Source of the DNA: Deltaproteobacteria bacterium
GTDB lineage: Bacteria > Desulfobacterota > JADFXK01
DNA length: 6,605 bases
Direction of reading: 5' to 3'
Assembly: GCA_015233295.1 (NCBI GenBank)
Contig: JADFYC010000203.1
Coordinates: 1 to 6,605, forward strand
Shown here: piece by piece, positions 6,357 through 6,605 of the stretch
Layout of the letters: each line of letters opens with the position of its first letter
Numbering within the stretch: the stretch's first letter is position 1
Made by a program: the position numbers and the translations under genes
Notes under the pieces: model-generated
Told to the model about the DNA's origin: nothing
Seen by the model: only the letters and a program-made list of their open reading frames with translations
Databases searched by the model: none

Positions 6357-6499
6357 TGTGCGTGTCCGACGGGTTCTCTTTCCCAGCGAAGCGCCACCCT
6401 GAGATTGATGAGTTCTGGTTTTTCTCTTGACTAGAATCCCTTACTGTGTTCTTATTACACCAACTTTGGTTTTGCCTTTAGCCAAATGAATTCGGAGAC
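6357..6499 (+). other. Non-coding stretch between terminator and repeat B, with a possible weak promoter
   Basis: No gene is visible. TTGACT (6427-6432), a 17-base spacer and TCTTAT (6450-6455) resemble a sigma-70 promoter pointing right, into repeat B. The -10 match is only 4 of 6, so this is tentative. Confidence 0.25.
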
Positions 6500-6605
6500 C
6501 CGGTGATGAGTGCCCCAAAATCAATTTTCATGGGTCTAAGTTGTACTATTTCATTCATCCGGTAGCAGCCAATATGGAACCTGTTTGGGCCTCTTGAAGA
6601 GATAG
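6500..6605 (-). repeat. Inverted repeat B, right copy (cut by window end)
   Basis: It is identical over 106 bases to the reverse complement of 5414-5519, up to the last base of the window, so its true length is unknown. Read on the plus strand it contains an open frame from 6490 to a TGA at 6595-6597. The copy lies 146 bases past the symporter terminator, so the symporter remnant with its terminator is fully bracketed by the pair. Confidence 0.95.

Noticed and set aside
4427..6605. CRISPR array or retron-like system in the repeat-rich right part.
   Set aside because: The repeats are two inverted pairs, not regularly spaced direct repeats, and no reverse transcriptase or Cas gene is present.

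Overview
The window looks like a chromosomal segment from an anaerobic, Desulfobacterota-like (former Deltaproteobacteria) bacterium. This is an inference from gene content and style: a chemoreceptor with a C-terminal CZB domain, a short archaeal-type LeuD, and a [4Fe-4S]-type IlvD. No taxonomic search was possible.

Positions 1-286 hold the 3' end of a methyl-accepting chemotaxis protein. Positions 374-4426 carry three complete, co-directional branched-chain amino acid genes: leuD, ilvD and ilvB. They encode the isopropylmalate isomerase small subunit, dihydroxyacid dehydratase and the acetolactate synthase catalytic subunit. ilvD and ilvB are tightly coupled, with the ilvB ribosome binding site inside the end of ilvD. 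leuD is separated from ilvD by 178 bp containing an A/C-rich, G-poor short-repeat tract. The usual partners leuC (for LeuD) and ilvN (for IlvB) are not adjacent.

From 4427 to the end the character changes to an accessory region. On the minus strand lies an AT-richer mntA-hepT toxin-antitoxin pair (4630-5267) with a 4-bp ATGA overlap. On the plus strand is the C-terminal half of a sodium:solute symporter (5519-6289) that has lost its N-terminal half. Two inverted repeat pairs interleave here in the order A-B-A'-B'. Pair A (4559-4606 and 6306-6353; 46 of 48 bases match) is a rho-independent terminator module, placed once behind hepT and once behind the symporter. Pair B (5414-5519 and 6500-6605; 106 of 106 bases match) brackets the symporter remnant. 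Its inner left edge coincides with the point where recognisable symporter sequence begins, and its right copy runs off the window end.

Functionally, the left two thirds is ordinary valine/isoleucine/leucine biosynthesis. The right third looks like a rearranged junction where a mobile or recombining repeat truncated a transporter gene next to a toxin-antitoxin module. I found no convincing undescribed enzymatic system. The repeat architecture is the part most worth checking.
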